Part shown: piece by piece, positions 51,188 to 59,994 of the stretch | How positions within the stretch are numbered: the first letter of the stretch is position 1 | How the letters are laid out: each line of letters opens with the position of its first letter | Origin: Sphingobium lactosutens DS20 | Lineage (GTDB): Bacteria > Pseudomonadota > Alphaproteobacteria > Sphingomonadales > Sphingomonadaceae | Assembly: GCF_000445105.1 (NCBI RefSeq) | Contig: NZ_ATDP01000074.1 | Coordinates: forward strand, 37,326-101,325 | Length of the DNA stretch: 64,000 nucleotides | Direction: 5' to 3' | Made by a program: the position numbers and the translations under genes | Notes under the pieces: generated by a model | What the model was told of the DNA's origin: nothing | Databases searched by the model: none | The model's input: only the letters and a program-made list of their open reading frames with translations

Positions 51188-51221
51188 CCCGATTCGGGCG
51201 TGATCACGCCGGGGAATCGGG
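51188..51221. repeat. 34-bp two-stage palindrome, second of a pair
   Basis: Outer arms CCCGATTC (51188-51195) and GAATCGGG (51214-51221) enclose the perfect 14-bp palindrome GGCGTGATCACGCC (51197-51210). It could be a partition site, a terminator without T-run or a recombination core. Nothing else is evident in 51090-51383. Confidence 0.65.
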
Positions 51222-51383
51222 CGAGGCCGCGTAGCGAGACACTACTGCCCTACAGACATCCACCAAACAGGACTGCGGCGTGAGCCAGCGTCACCTCCGC
51301 ACGCTTTCCATTGCATCTTTCGAAGCCCCGCCGCATCTGATTTATGGCAATGGTATCTACCAGGACGGCAGTCAGGAAGCCTC

Positions 51384-51620
51384 ATGAACATCGCCAAGAT
51401 CTTCTGGACCGGACGCTCCCAGGCCGTGCGATTGCCCAAGGACTTCAGGTTCGACACGGATCAGGTTCGCATCCGCCGCGAAGGCGATGCCGTCATCCTC
51501 GAACCCATTTCTTCCGACTGGTCATGGCTAAAGGCGTTGGTCGGACCGGTCGACAAGGATTTCGAGAAGGCCGTGAACGCGGCACAGACCTTCGAGACAC
51601 GCGATTCCATGGATAGCTGA
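51384..51620 (+). CDS. vapB: VapB-type antitoxin (AbrB fold)
   Basis: 78 residues: MNIAKIFWTGRSQAVRLPKDFRFDTDQVRIRREGDAVILEP is the swapped-hairpin AbrB/SpoVT DNA-binding domain of VapB. The tail (SDWSWLKALVGPVDKDFEKAVN) would bind the toxin. It precedes the VapC frame by 2 nt. The tail looks intact although the toxin is broken, so it may remain as an orphan. Confidence 0.88.
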   Translation: MNIAKIFWTGRSQAVRLPKDFRFDTDQVRIRREGDAVILEPISSDWSWLKALVGPVDKDFEKAVNAAQTFETRDSMDS

Positions 51621-51622
51621 CG

Positions 51623-52015
51623 ATGATGTTCTCGCTCGATGCGAATAGCATCATCGGCCTGCTCAAAGACCACAAGCAACTCTGGCAGCGGCTCGAACGG
51701 CACAGCACGCTCGATCGCGTAGTATCGTCGGTCGTCATGCACGAACTGTATTTCTGAGCCAGCAACAGCGCTCGTGTTCAGGAAAATCTCGATCGCATCG
51801 CGTCCCTGCGGTTCGAGGTGATTGAGTTCGACCGCGAGGACGCCCGCGTATCGGGCGAAGTCCGCGCTGCTCCCGCCGACTTTGGAACGCCGATCGGCCC
51901 GCTCGATACCCTGATCGCCGGACAGGCGCTGGCACGCGGTTTCACCGTGGTCACGCGCGACAGCCGCGAGTTCTCGCGTGTGACGGGCCTTGGTCATCAA
52001 AACTGGGAGGAATGA
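51623..52015 (+). pseudogene. vapC: vapC toxin with in-frame UGA
   Basis: 130 codons encode a PIN-domain VapC: MFSLDANSIIGLLK, SSVVMHELYF, then GPLDTLIAGQALARGFTVVTRDSREFSRVTGL. Codon 45 (51755-51757) is TGA where related toxins have Gly (ELYFG), so one substitution (GGA to TGA) truncates it to 44 residues. The reading frame on both sides is otherwise perfect, so the change is recent. The first acidic residues remain but the catalytic C-terminal half is not made. Confidence 0.88.
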
Positions 52016-52163
52016 GCGTTTCGCCCAAAGCCTGCGCGGCAGACAAAGCAGGGTAGAGCGACGCAGTCCTGGGCACGTAGATAAGGCAATCCCGATTGGG
52101 AAGGAGGAGGCACGGGAGCGCGCCCCAGGAGGGTGAAGTCAGGACCGGCCCCGGCTCCCTGTC

Positions 52164-52391
52164 ATGCTCGCCAGCATCACGTGCACGTTTCACATCGGTT
52201 CGCACGCGGATTGCTTCCAGACTGTCAGGATACATGGCGATGGTTCCTCCATCCCCAACGCGAATGGCGGAACATCACCCACGTTCGACATGCTCACCAT
52301 CGGCCTCGGCGGCCGCCATGCCTATGACAGCCGAAAGCACGCGGCCGACGAAAAGCCGTCGATCGCCGTGATCCTTCTCGGGACACCATAG
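52164..52391 (+). CDS. short hypothetical protein, uncertain
   Basis: 75 codons from ATG 52164 (MLASITCTFHIGSHADCFQ ... KPSIAVILLGTP). There is no good ribosome site and no recognised family. It could be a gene fragment. It ends about 90 bp before the third G-run leader. Confidence 0.3.
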   Translation: MLASITCTFHIGSHADCFQTVRIHGDGSSIPNANGGTSPTFDMLTIGLGGRHAYDSRKHAADEKPSIAVILLGTP

Positions 52392-52479
52392 CGCTTGGAC
52401 GGCGTCACAACTCACCCTCATCGCACGCGAAAGGGCCTGGCACCACGCCACGGCCCTTTCTTCGTGGCGCCTCTTCGCC

Positions 52480-52496
52480 GGGAGGGAAGGGGGTGG
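52480..52496 (+). repeat. G-run leader copy 3
   Basis: GGGAGGGAAGGGGGTGG, 49 bp before the start of the large helicase gene. It is followed by a GC stem (GCGGCGGGCCGC) and a weak AGGT/ACCT pairing next to the Shine-Dalgarno TGGAG. Confidence 0.7.
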
Positions 52497-52544
52497 AGAG
52501 CGGCGGGCCGCGAAGGTCCTGATCCACAACCTGGAGTTCCAGCC

Positions 52545-55500
52545 ATGTCACATCCACTTCTCGCGCTCGTGCACCCTGACGAGCCCGAAGCAACCAAGCC
52601 CGCGCGCCTGCTTTGTGTAGCGACCCGGCTCGCCGAACTGTTCGCTCAAGGCCAATCGGTTCACCGCCAGGTCCTCAAGCGTCTCATGGAAGAGGCCTTC
52701 TCCAGCTCCGACACAAGCGGGGCCTGGTCCATGCGCGATGCCTATGATGCCCTCGAAGCCGCGCAGGTCCTGCTTTTGAAGTCGCAAATCAACCCGACCG
52801 GCCTTGCATCGCCCGGGGATGATGCGTTCGCATCGCTTCGCAGCTTTGAGCGCGCGCTCCCGACCCAATCCTATCGCAGCGAACATCAGGTCGAAATGCA
52901 GCAGTTCAGCACGACGATCTCGCTCTCGTGGCTGGTTGCACTGGCGGCCCATATGGATCGCGATGACCATGTCCTTGAGCCTTCGGCAGGCACCGGAATG
53001 CTGGCCGTCCACGCGCTGCGTGCGGGCGCCAGTCTGACACTCAACGAGCGTGACCCTGCCCGGGCGGCGCTGCTCCGCAAATTGTTCGAACGGCCCGTCA
53101 CTACCCACGACGCCGAGTTCATCAACGATCTGCTTCCCGCAGGCCAGACTCCGAGCGTCATTCTGATCAACCCGCCTTTCAGTCGAAGCGAAGGCCGGGG
53201 CAAGGATCGCTTTGCCGGCGCGCGCCATCTGCGCTCGACCCTTCTGCGCCTGACGGCAGGTGGACGCTGCGTCGCGATCATGCCGCCGAGCTTTGCCGTC
53301 GATGGAACCGCCGCGACGGGCTATGCGATGGTCTGCGAGACGGTGATGCCGCGCGTCGAGATCACCATCCTCGGAAATCCCTATGCCAAGCATGGCACCA
53401 GCATCGCGGTTCGCCTCCTGGTCTTCGACAAGGGCTGGACGGGCGTCACCGAGCGCCACACTGCTCAGTCGATAGAGGCGGCCGAGGCAATCGTGCGCGC
53501 GCTTCCTACCCGTCTCCGCGCGCCCGAACCGCAGCCGCCCGCGCCCGCAGTGGTTCCGCTGCGGCCCCGTAAGCCGACGATGTCGACGCCGTCCACGATC
53601 TTCGGCGGCCTCCAGAAGCGCGTGCTGGCGACGCCCGACAGGATCGCGGCCGACGGCAGTGCAAGGCCGCTGGTCTACGCGGTGCGTGAGACGCCGCTTC
53701 CGGCAGGCGATCCGGTCGGCCACTATGCACCGTGGCGCCCAGCGCGCATCGAGATTGCCGGTGCGCGGCCCCATCCCGATCAGCTGGTCGAATCGGTTGC
53801 CATGGCATCGGTCCTCCCGCCGGCGCCCTCTTATCAGCCGATGCTCCAGACCCATGCCCTGGCCGCGCTGTCCGACGCCCAGCTTGAAACCATCATCCAC
53901 GCGGGCGAAGCCTGCGAGCGCAATCTCAAGGGCATATTCGCGCCGAACCAGGCTGGCGATCAACTGCGCGAGGATCCCGAAGGTGTCGTCTACCGCACCG
54001 GCTTCTTCATCGCGGACGGCACAGGGGTCGGCAAGGGCCGGGAAGGCGCCGGGATCATCCTCGACCAATGGAACCGTGGTCGCCGCCGCGCCGTGTGGAT
54101 TTCCCGCAGTTCAGCGCTGATCGAAGACGCAAGACGCGACTGGAGTGCGCTCGGCGGCGTACCCATCGATATCCAGCCGCTCGACGCCTTCCCGCTGGGC
54201 GAACCGGTCAGCATGGACAGCGGCATCCTCTTCATGACCTATGCGACCCTGCGGTCGCAGCGCCACGATCGCGCGTCGCGATTGCAGCAGCTGCTCGACT
54301 GGGCGGGTGCCGATTTCGAGGGCGTCATCCTGCTCGATGAATCCCATGCACTCGGCAATGCCGCCGGCACCGAAACGGAGTTCGGGGCAGCCAAAGGATC
54401 CGAGCAGGGGCTTGCCGGCGTCCGCCTCCAGAACGCCCTGCCGCGCGCGCGCGTGATCTATGTCTCGGCGACAGGCGCCACCAAGCCGGAAAATCTGAGC
54501 TACGCGGCGCGGCTCGGTCTCTGGGGGCCGGGCACGGCCTTCCAGAACCGCGACGCCTTTCTCGCCGCGATGGACGAGGGCGGCATCGCCGCTATGGAAA
54601 TCGTGGCGCGCGACACCAAGGCCATGGGCCTCTATACGGCGCGCGCGCTCAGTTTCGCCGGTGTCGAATATGACCCGCTCGAACACAGGCTGACCCCTGC
54701 CCAGATCGAGATTTACGACACCTATGCCGATGCCTGGGCCGTCATTCATCGCGGCGTCGCCGCAGCGCTCGAGGCCGCCAATATCGTCGATCCCGCGTCC
54801 GGCCGCACCCTCAATGCGATGGCCAAGGGATCTGCGCTCAGCCGGTTCGAGAGCTCCAAACAGCGTTTCTGGTCTGCCTTGCTGATCTCGATGAAGATGC
54901 CGACGGTTTTCGAAGCAATCGAGGCGGAGGTCGCTGCCGGAAACGTCGCCGTGGTGCAACTGGTCAGCACCTCCGAAGCGATTCTCGATCGCCGCCTGGC
55001 CGAACTCTCCCCCCAGGAGCGCGCGCATCTCGATCTGGAGCTTTCTCCTCGCGCGACCATGATCGATTACCTCAAGAACGCATTCCCCACACAGCAGATG
55101 CGGGTATTCTCGACCAGCGACGGTTCCCTGCGTTCCGAACCGATGCGCGATGAGGCCGGCAATATGGTCCAGTGCACCGAAGCCATTGCCCGGCGCGACG
55201 CGCTGATCGAGGAGCTATGCGCGATGCCGCCGGTTCCAGCCGCGCTCGATGCGCTGATCGCCCATTTCGGAACCGCAAGGGTCGCCGAAGTTACCGGGCG
55301 CTCGAGACGGGTCGTGATCGGCAGCGACGGCTGCCAGAAACTCGAGCGGCGGGGCGGTCGCGCCAATCTTGCCGAAACGCAGGCTTTCATGGACGGACAG
55401 AAACCGATTCTGGTTTTTTCGGACGCAGGCGGCACCGGACGGTCCTATCATGCCGACCTTGCCTGCCGGACCGCCGACAAGCGCCGCATCCACTTTCTGC

Positions 55501-56837
55501 TTGAGCCGGGCTGGCGGGCCGATGTCGCGATCCAGGGCCTGGGGCGCACGCATCGTACCAACCAGAGCGTGCCGCCTGTCTTCCGTCCGGTGATCACCGA
55601 TTGCAAAGGGGAGCGGCGGTTCATCTCCACCATCGCCCGCCGTCTCGACAGCCTCGGCGCCCTGACCCGCGGTCAGCGCCAGACCGGTGGTCAGAACCTG
55701 TTCGACCCTGCCGACAATCTGGAAAGCGACTACGCGCGTGAGGCCCTCACCCAATGGTATCATCTGCTCCATGGCAACAAGCTGTCGAGCGTCAACCTGG
55801 CCGACTTCCAGACTATGACCGGGCTGAAACTCACAGAGGAAGATGGCACATTGCTCGACAAGCTGCCGCCGATCCAGCGGTGGCTGAACCGCATCCTTGC
55901 CCTGCGCATTGCCACGCAGAACGCGATATTCGATGAGTATATGGGCCTCATCCAGGCACGCGTCGACGCCGCCCGGGAAGCGGGAACACTCGACGTCGGC
56001 GTCGAGACGATCCGTGCCGAGCGGGTGATCGTCCGGTCCGAGCAGACGTTGCGCGCCGATCCGGTGACAGGCGCAGAGACGAAACTGTTTCGCCTCGAAC
56101 TCCATTTGCGGCCGCGCGTCATGCACTGGAAGCGCCTCATGCAGATCTGGGAAGGCACCAGCGAGATCGCTTTTCTCTATAACAGCCGTTCGAAACGTGT
56201 CGCGCTCAAGGTTCCGTCCTGGTCGATCACCGACGAGGAAGGCCGAATCGTGTCGATGTGCCAGCTCGTTCGCCCGACCGGCGCGACGCGCATACAGGAG
56301 ATTGCGATGTGGGCCAGTCTCTGGAAAGACATTGATCGCGACGAATTCCAGAAGCTCTGGGAAGCGGAGGCGCGCGACGCGGATGCGAAGGTTGACATCG
56401 AGCTTGTCAATGTCGCGACCGGCCTGCTCCTCCCGGTCTGGCACCGCCTTCCGCAGGACGATGTCCGCGTCTGGCGAATTGATGACGGCGAGGGCACTTC
56501 GATCCTGGGACGCCTGATCCCGGCGGAAGCCATGACCGACCTGCAAGCGGCGTTCGGTCTTGACGGTACAGTCGAACTGACCGCCGCCGAATTCATCGCC
56601 GCCGCCCAGAAGGGATCGGGCATCGCCTTGCCAGGTCTGGGTGGCGCCACGCTCATGACCGCTCTGGTCAACGGTTCGCGACGCCTCGAGCTTCGCAACT
56701 ATCGGCCCGAAGATCGCGAGCGGTTAAAGGCGCATGGCATGTTCAGCGAGGTCATCCAGTACAAGACCCGCCTGTTCATTCCACTGGACAGATCGAACGA
56801 GGTCATCACGGCAATCCTCTCAATGACCCGGATTTGA
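52545..56837 (+). CDS. methyltransferase / strawberry-notch-type helicase fusion
   Basis: 1430 residues. The N-terminal third is an adenine-methyltransferase-like domain: EPSAGTG (145-151, motif I) and NPPF (209-212, motif IV). A strawberry-notch SF2 helicase module follows. Walker A GTGVGKGREG lies near 490, DESH (LLDESHALGNA) near 597, then AGGTGRSYHADLAC and GLGRTHRTNQS near 1000. A further 400-residue C-terminal domain has no clear motif. Such fusions are widespread in alphaproteobacterial plasmids, perhaps for anti-restriction or DNA remodelling on entry. ATG 52545 follows GGAG. Confidence 0.9.
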   Translation: MSHPLLALVHPDEPEATKPARLLCVATRLAELFAQGQSVHRQVLKRLMEEAFSSSDTSGAWSMRDAYDALEAAQVLLLKSQINPTGLASPGDDAFASLRSFERALPTQSYRSEHQVEMQQFSTTISLSWLVALAAHMDRDDHVLEPSAGTGMLAVHALRAGASLTLNERDPARAALLRKLFERPVTTHDAEFINDLLPAGQTPSVILINPPFSRSEGRGKDRFAGARHLRSTLLRLTAGGRCVAIMPPSFAVDGTAATGYAMVCETVMPRVEITILGNPYAKHGTSIAVRLLVFDKGWTGVTERHTAQSIEAAEAIVRALPTRLRAPEPQPPAPAVVPLRPRKPTMSTPSTIFGGLQKRVLATPDRIAADGSARPLVYAVRETPLPAGDPVGHYAPWRPARIEIAGARPHPDQLVESVAMASVLPPAPSYQPMLQTHALAALSDAQLETIIHAGEACERNLKGIFAPNQAGDQLREDPEGVVYRTGFFIADGTGVGKGREGAGIILDQWNRGRRRAVWISRSSALIEDARRDWSALGGVPIDIQPLDAFPLGEPVSMDSGILFMTYATLRSQRHDRASRLQQLLDWAGADFEGVILLDESHALGNAAGTETEFGAAKGSEQGLAGVRLQNALPRARVIYVSATGATKPENLSYAARLGLWGPGTAFQNRDAFLAAMDEGGIAAMEIVARDTKAMGLYTARALSFAGVEYDPLEHRLTPAQIEIYDTYADAWAVIHRGVAAALEAANIVDPASGRTLNAMAKGSALSRFESSKQRFWSALLISMKMPTVFEAIEAEVAAGNVAVVQLVSTSEAILDRRLAELSPQERAHLDLELSPRATMIDYLKNAFPTQQMRVFSTSDGSLRSEPMRDEAGNMVQCTEAIARRDALIEELCAMPPVPAALDALIAHFGTARVAEVTGRSRRVVIGSDGCQKLERRGGRANLAETQAFMDGQKPILVFSDAGGTGRSYHADLACRTADKRRIHFLLEPGWRADVAIQGLGRTHRTNQSVPPVFRPVITDCKGERRFISTIARRLDSLGALTRGQRQTGGQNLFDPADNLESDYAREALTQWYHLLHGNKLSSVNLADFQTMTGLKLTEEDGTLLDKLPPIQRWLNRILALRIATQNAIFDEYMGLIQARVDAAREAGTLDVGVETIRAERVIVRSEQTLRADPVTGAETKLFRLELHLRPRVMHWKRLMQIWEGTSEIAFLYNSRSKRVALKVPSWSITDEEGRIVSMCQLVRPTGATRIQEIAMWASLWKDIDRDEFQKLWEAEARDADAKVDIELVNVATGLLLPVWHRLPQDDVRVWRIDDGEGTSILGRLIPAEAMTDLQAAFGLDGTVELTAAEFIAAAQKGSGIALPGLGGATLMTALVNGSRRLELRNYRPEDRERLKAHGMFSEVIQYKTRLFIPLDRSNEVITAILSMTRI

Positions 56838-56873
56838 TCCCACGAGCAGGCCGATCCATTGACAAAGCGCCTT

Positions 56874-56904
56874 GCGGTCCGGGCCCCTGGTGGCCCCGGA
56901 CCGC
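56874..56904. terminator. hairpin between convergent genes
   Basis: Perfect 10-bp stem GCGGTCCGGG (56874-56883) / CCCGGACCGC (56895-56904) with an 11-nt loop, in the 72-bp gap between the helicase and mucR ends. There is no long T-run; it is likely a bidirectional terminator. Confidence 0.65.
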
Positions 56905-56909
56905 TTCGA

Positions 56910-57662
56910 TCACTGCGCTACAGCCGGGATTTCAGGCGCAGTCTCGGATGGAGCTGCCGCCTCGCCGGCCACCTTGCGTACCCGGCTGCGCTTCGGCTTC
57001 GGGGCTGCATCCGCGTTTGAGGCAGGAGTTTTGGCCGCCCCGTCCTTTGCCTTGCGCCTCGGCCTTTTCGCCGCGGGCTTCGGTTCGGCCTCGACAGCCT
57101 TTACGCGTCCCCGCCGTGCAGGTGCCGACGTTGCCTGCGTCGCTTCGGCTGCGGCGGTCTCTGGCGCCTCGACTGCCGGGGGCGCAGCCGCCGCTTCGGC
57201 CACCGGCGCAGGAGCGCTTTTGCGTTTGCCGCCGAGCCCCAGCTTGCGCGCAACTTCGCGGCGAGCCGCCGAATAGCTTGGCGCGACCATAGGATAGTCG
57301 GCCGGCAGATCGTAGCGTGAACGATATTCAGCAGGCGTCAGGCCATGCGTCGAGAGATGCCGCTTGAGTGCTTTGTAAGGCTTGCCGTCGATCAGACTCA
57401 CTATCTGGTCAGGCGAGGCCAGACTTTCCTCAACGGATACTGCTGCCTTATAGTCACGCGGGGCCGGCGGTGTTTCCGCTACTCCGTCATCGGCGGGTTT
57501 GACTGATATACCCTCTCCGACCGGTGCGTCGCCCAGCAAGGCCCGCCTTGTCCCCTCGACGAGCGACGGCAACTCACCGCTCGGGACGGTATTGTTCGCG
57601 AAATAGGCGCTGAGCAACGTCACGGTCAAAGACATGACGCCTGCATTGTCGGTCTCGGCCAT
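56910..57662 (-). CDS. MucR/Ros-family regulator with histone-like tail
   Basis: 250 residues, nearly twice a normal MucR. The family core is at 75-145: SVEESLASPDQIVSLIDGKPYKALKRHLSTHGLTPAEYRSRYDLPADYPMVAPSY in pieces. In ordinary Ros-type fingers a Cys occupies the IVCLEDGK position; here it is Ser89, so the Cys2His2 site is incomplete. The last 100 residues are Ala/Pro/Lys/Arg-rich (KAVEAEPKPAAKRPRRKAK), like histone H1. It is the only minus-strand gene in this part and faces away from the copy 4 leader. Confidence 0.87.
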   Translation of the reverse strand: MAETDNAGVMSLTVTLLSAYFANNTVPSGELPSLVEGTRRALLGDAPVGEGISVKPADDGVAETPPAPRDYKAAVSVEESLASPDQIVSLIDGKPYKALKRHLSTHGLTPAEYRSRYDLPADYPMVAPSYSAARREVARKLGLGGKRKSAPAPVAEAAAAPPAVEAPETAAAEATQATSAPARRGRVKAVEAEPKPAAKRPRRKAKDGAAKTPASNADAAPKPKRSRVRKVAGEAAAPSETAPEIPAVAQ

Positions 57663-57760
57663 GCAATTTCCTTCTTCTGGCTGGAACTAGCGGTCTTGAA
57701 CCACGCGCGCTTGCGCAACCGTAAACAAACTCGTGCCTGTAATTTTCGCACAAGTCAAAA

Positions 57761-57785
57761 GGGAGGGGAGGAGGGCGGTCATGGG
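57761..57785 (+). repeat. G-run leader copy 4
   Basis: G-tracts GGG-A-GGGG-AGGA-GGG-CGGTCAT-GGG. GCGTG (57789-57793) can pair with CACGC (57804-57808). The downstream gene starts at 57831 and mucR starts 98 bp away in the other direction, so both may share this regulatory space. Confidence 0.65.
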
Positions 57786-57830
57786 TGGCGTGGCGATTGG
57801 GACACGCAGCAACTCATGGAGAATATGCCG

Positions 57831-58502
57831 ATGGCTGATCACTTCGTTCAGGGCGCATTCGCGTTTGCCTGCTCTACCGATGAAGCCGCGCTGATCGAAG
57901 AAGCGTGGCAGCTCGCGGCCGATCTTATCGCCGATGTGACGCCCGCTCCGGTCAGCAAAGAGTTGCTCGCCGCATTTCCGCCCGTGCTCGAAGGCGACCC
58001 GTTGAGCGGGTTCCGGGCGATATTCGACGACACCAGTTTTCCTGACTTCGGTGCCGATTTGACCGTCAAGAACTCGATTGATGATCCCATGACCTGCACG
58101 GTCAGCATCTTCAGCAGCACCGACTTTCAGCCCTGGTCCATCGCCGGACTGATCCATCGCTGCTGCAACGCATCGCTGTCGAGGGCACCGATCGGCTTCG
58201 ACTGGAGCTTCACCTCTACAAGAGCCCGTCCCGATAGTTTCGGTGGTGGATGGTGCGCGATCTTTGCGAACCGGATCGAAATCGAAACCACCAGGGAAGC
58301 GCTCGCCATTGCGCTCGATGGAGATATTTCCCTGAACCGCCGGGACATCTGGGCGAACGATCCCGCGCATCCGGTCGAAGACTGGAAGACCGAAGTGGCC
58401 AACGACGATACGCGGCTCGGCTATCTCGACTGGGCCGACGCCCGCGTCGAAATGCTGGCGGTGATCGAAGAGTCCCCTTCCGCGCCCGCCAGATCCGCCT
58501 GA
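57831..58502 (+). CDS. hypothetical protein
   Basis: 223 residues from ATG 57831 (GGAG 8 nt upstream), beginning MADHFVQGAFAFACSTDEAAL. It is an acidic, soluble-looking protein with a conserved-looking centre (FPDFGADLTVKNSIDDPMTCTVSIFSSTDFQPWSIAGLIHRCC) and a C-terminal YLDWADARVEMLAVIEE. No catalytic motif or family is recognised. It is the first gene after a G-run leader and heads a run of small plasmid genes. Confidence 0.78.
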   Translation: MADHFVQGAFAFACSTDEAALIEEAWQLAADLIADVTPAPVSKELLAAFPPVLEGDPLSGFRAIFDDTSFPDFGADLTVKNSIDDPMTCTVSIFSSTDFQPWSIAGLIHRCCNASLSRAPIGFDWSFTSTRARPDSFGGGWCAIFANRIEIETTREALAIALDGDISLNRRDIWANDPAHPVEDWKTEVANDDTRLGYLDWADARVEMLAVIEESPSAPARSA

Positions 58503-58627
58503 CGCGACGCTCGCATCCTGACGCGCGGCTGCATGCTGGCGGAAGACCATTCCTTTTCGCAGGCTCCCCGGGACCGACCGACGCTGCAGCCCGTGCCCAC
58601 CACGACCCCAAGATGAAGGAGAAGATC

Positions 58628-59326
58628 ATGACCGACGTTGCAACGCCGGGCGCGCCGGCGCGCCTGTATAGCCAGACCCCGTTCGACGAGCGGGGCAACT
58701 TCCACTATCAGGGCGACCTCTACAGGGCGGGCGACAATCTCACGACGCTCGCCACGCGCATCGATGGCCATCTCAAGGCCAAATTCCGCGATACGCGCTT
58801 CGCCATCAAGACGGAGAAGTTCGCCCGCGGCCGCAAGATCACGGCCGAGATTCTCGATACACCCGCCGACCTGACTTCGCGCGACGCGCAGAACGCCTTC
58901 TTCACGGAAGTACGCGACCAGATGGAGCGGTTCAGCTTCACACGGTCCAACCTGCTGCAGGACTTTCACACCTGCGCCTTCTACTGCGAGGCGCGGATCG
59001 GGCAGGCCTATTGGGCAGCGTTGGCGGCGCGACAAGGCGCGAAAAATCAGGTCGAACCAAAGCTCTCGCTCGCCGCCTTCAAGAAGCAGGTCCGCCCTGG
59101 CGACAGCCTCAAGCTGATTGACGCGCCGGCCGGGCACCGTTCGCTCGGGACAACCAGGCTCGTCACCAAGGTTCGATCCGGCGACATGATCCTCGAGGGG
59201 CGCTCTTATCTCACCTTTCCGCGTGCCTCCGCTTTCGCCTGCGACGGCAAGCTCGTGCGGATCGCGATCGGCTCGGAATATGAACCGGATGCGCATCTGC
59301 TTTACGAATGGCAAAAGGCGGCCTGA
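58628..59326 (+). CDS. hypothetical protein with LPD29-like domain
   Basis: 232 residues from ATG 58628 (AAGGAG upstream). Residues 35-80 (LATRIDGHLKAKFRDTRFAIKTEKFARGRKITAEILDTP) resemble the LPD29-type domain found in large polyvalent phage and plasmid proteins and in small accessory genes. The remainder is basic with no known motif. It is followed after 3 nt by a zinc-finger gene, so they are cotranscribed. Confidence 0.72.
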   Translation: MTDVATPGAPARLYSQTPFDERGNFHYQGDLYRAGDNLTTLATRIDGHLKAKFRDTRFAIKTEKFARGRKITAEILDTPADLTSRDAQNAFFTEVRDQMERFSFTRSNLLQDFHTCAFYCEARIGQAYWAALAARQGAKNQVEPKLSLAAFKKQVRPGDSLKLIDAPAGHRSLGTTRLVTKVRSGDMILEGRSYLTFPRASAFACDGKLVRIAIGSEYEPDAHLLYEWQKAA

Positions 59327-59329
59327 GCG

Positions 59330-59605
59330 ATGGCCTTCATCGTCAAGGGGCCTGCCGCCTGCAGCAAGCCTGGTTGCGGTCTGTCGTGGGACGTAGATCC
59401 GGTCTTGCTCGTGCCATGTCCGGACTGCCGCGCGCCGATCGGCGTCGGATGCCGCCGTCCGAGCGGGCATAGCGGCCCATTTGTCGAACTCCATGCCTCG
59501 CGCGACCTCCTGGCCGATCGCGAGGGCAAGTATGGCCCCTGCCCTCTGGGACTATGCGGCGTCGCAAACCGCGATCGCCAGTCATGCCTGCCATTGTTCG
59601 ACTGA
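59330..59605 (+). CDS. small zinc-ribbon protein
   Basis: 91 residues. PCPDCRAPIGVGCRRPSGHSGPFVELHASRD fits the phage-type zinc finger C-x2-C ... C ... H-x2-R seen in nucleic-acid-binding proteins. Another Cys pair (ACSKPGCGLSWD) precedes it. It lies 3 nt after the LPD29-like gene. Function unknown. Confidence 0.68.
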   Translation: MAFIVKGPAACSKPGCGLSWDVDPVLLVPCPDCRAPIGVGCRRPSGHSGPFVELHASRDLLADREGKYGPCPLGLCGVANRDRQSCLPLFD

Positions 59606-59668
59606 ACCTGCTGTCGTCTCTCCGCCGGTGATCGTCATCCACCTTTCCCATAAGCTCCGGAGCGAACC

Positions 59669-59983
59669 ATGTCCGAGACATTTTTCCATCAGATGGCCGA
59701 CAGCGAAGGATGGTCCGAGACGACCCAGATCGATCTCCTCCTGCGCTACATCAGCGCACAACAAGACGAGACAGGTTTCGCGGACTTCCTCGCCCAATAT
59801 TGCGAGGCGGACTCCCAAGACGTCGGTCACGAAGCGGAACGCTTCACGCGGGAGGTTGCCGAGCATCTCGACAATCAGGATCTTGCCGTTGATCCCGCCT
59901 TCGAGTCATTCTGCGGCAACGCCTTCGATATGCTGACGTCCCGCCAGACCGCCGAACGCTGGCGTCGCACGTCCGCAAAATAG
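59669..59983 (+). CDS. small acidic hypothetical protein
   Basis: 104 residues, strongly acidic and helical (ETTQIDLLLRYISAQQDETGFADFLAQYCEADSQDV). Acidic small proteins on plasmids can be DNA-mimic antirestriction factors, but no similarity supports that here. It is followed after 11 nt by the TGT-like gene. Confidence 0.68.
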   Translation: MSETFFHQMADSEGWSETTQIDLLLRYISAQQDETGFADFLAQYCEADSQDVGHEAERFTREVAEHLDNQDLAVDPAFESFCGNAFDMLTSRQTAERWRRTSAK

Positions 59984-59994
59984 CGAGCCTCGCC

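Noticed and set aside
51951..52235. 94-codon minus-strand frame over the vapC end
   Set aside because: Composition is that of a shadow of vapC and no start signal is present.
52548..54068. 506-codon minus-strand frame antisense to the helicase fusion
   Set aside because: No family-like sequence and no ribosome site; shadow of the methyltransferase domain.
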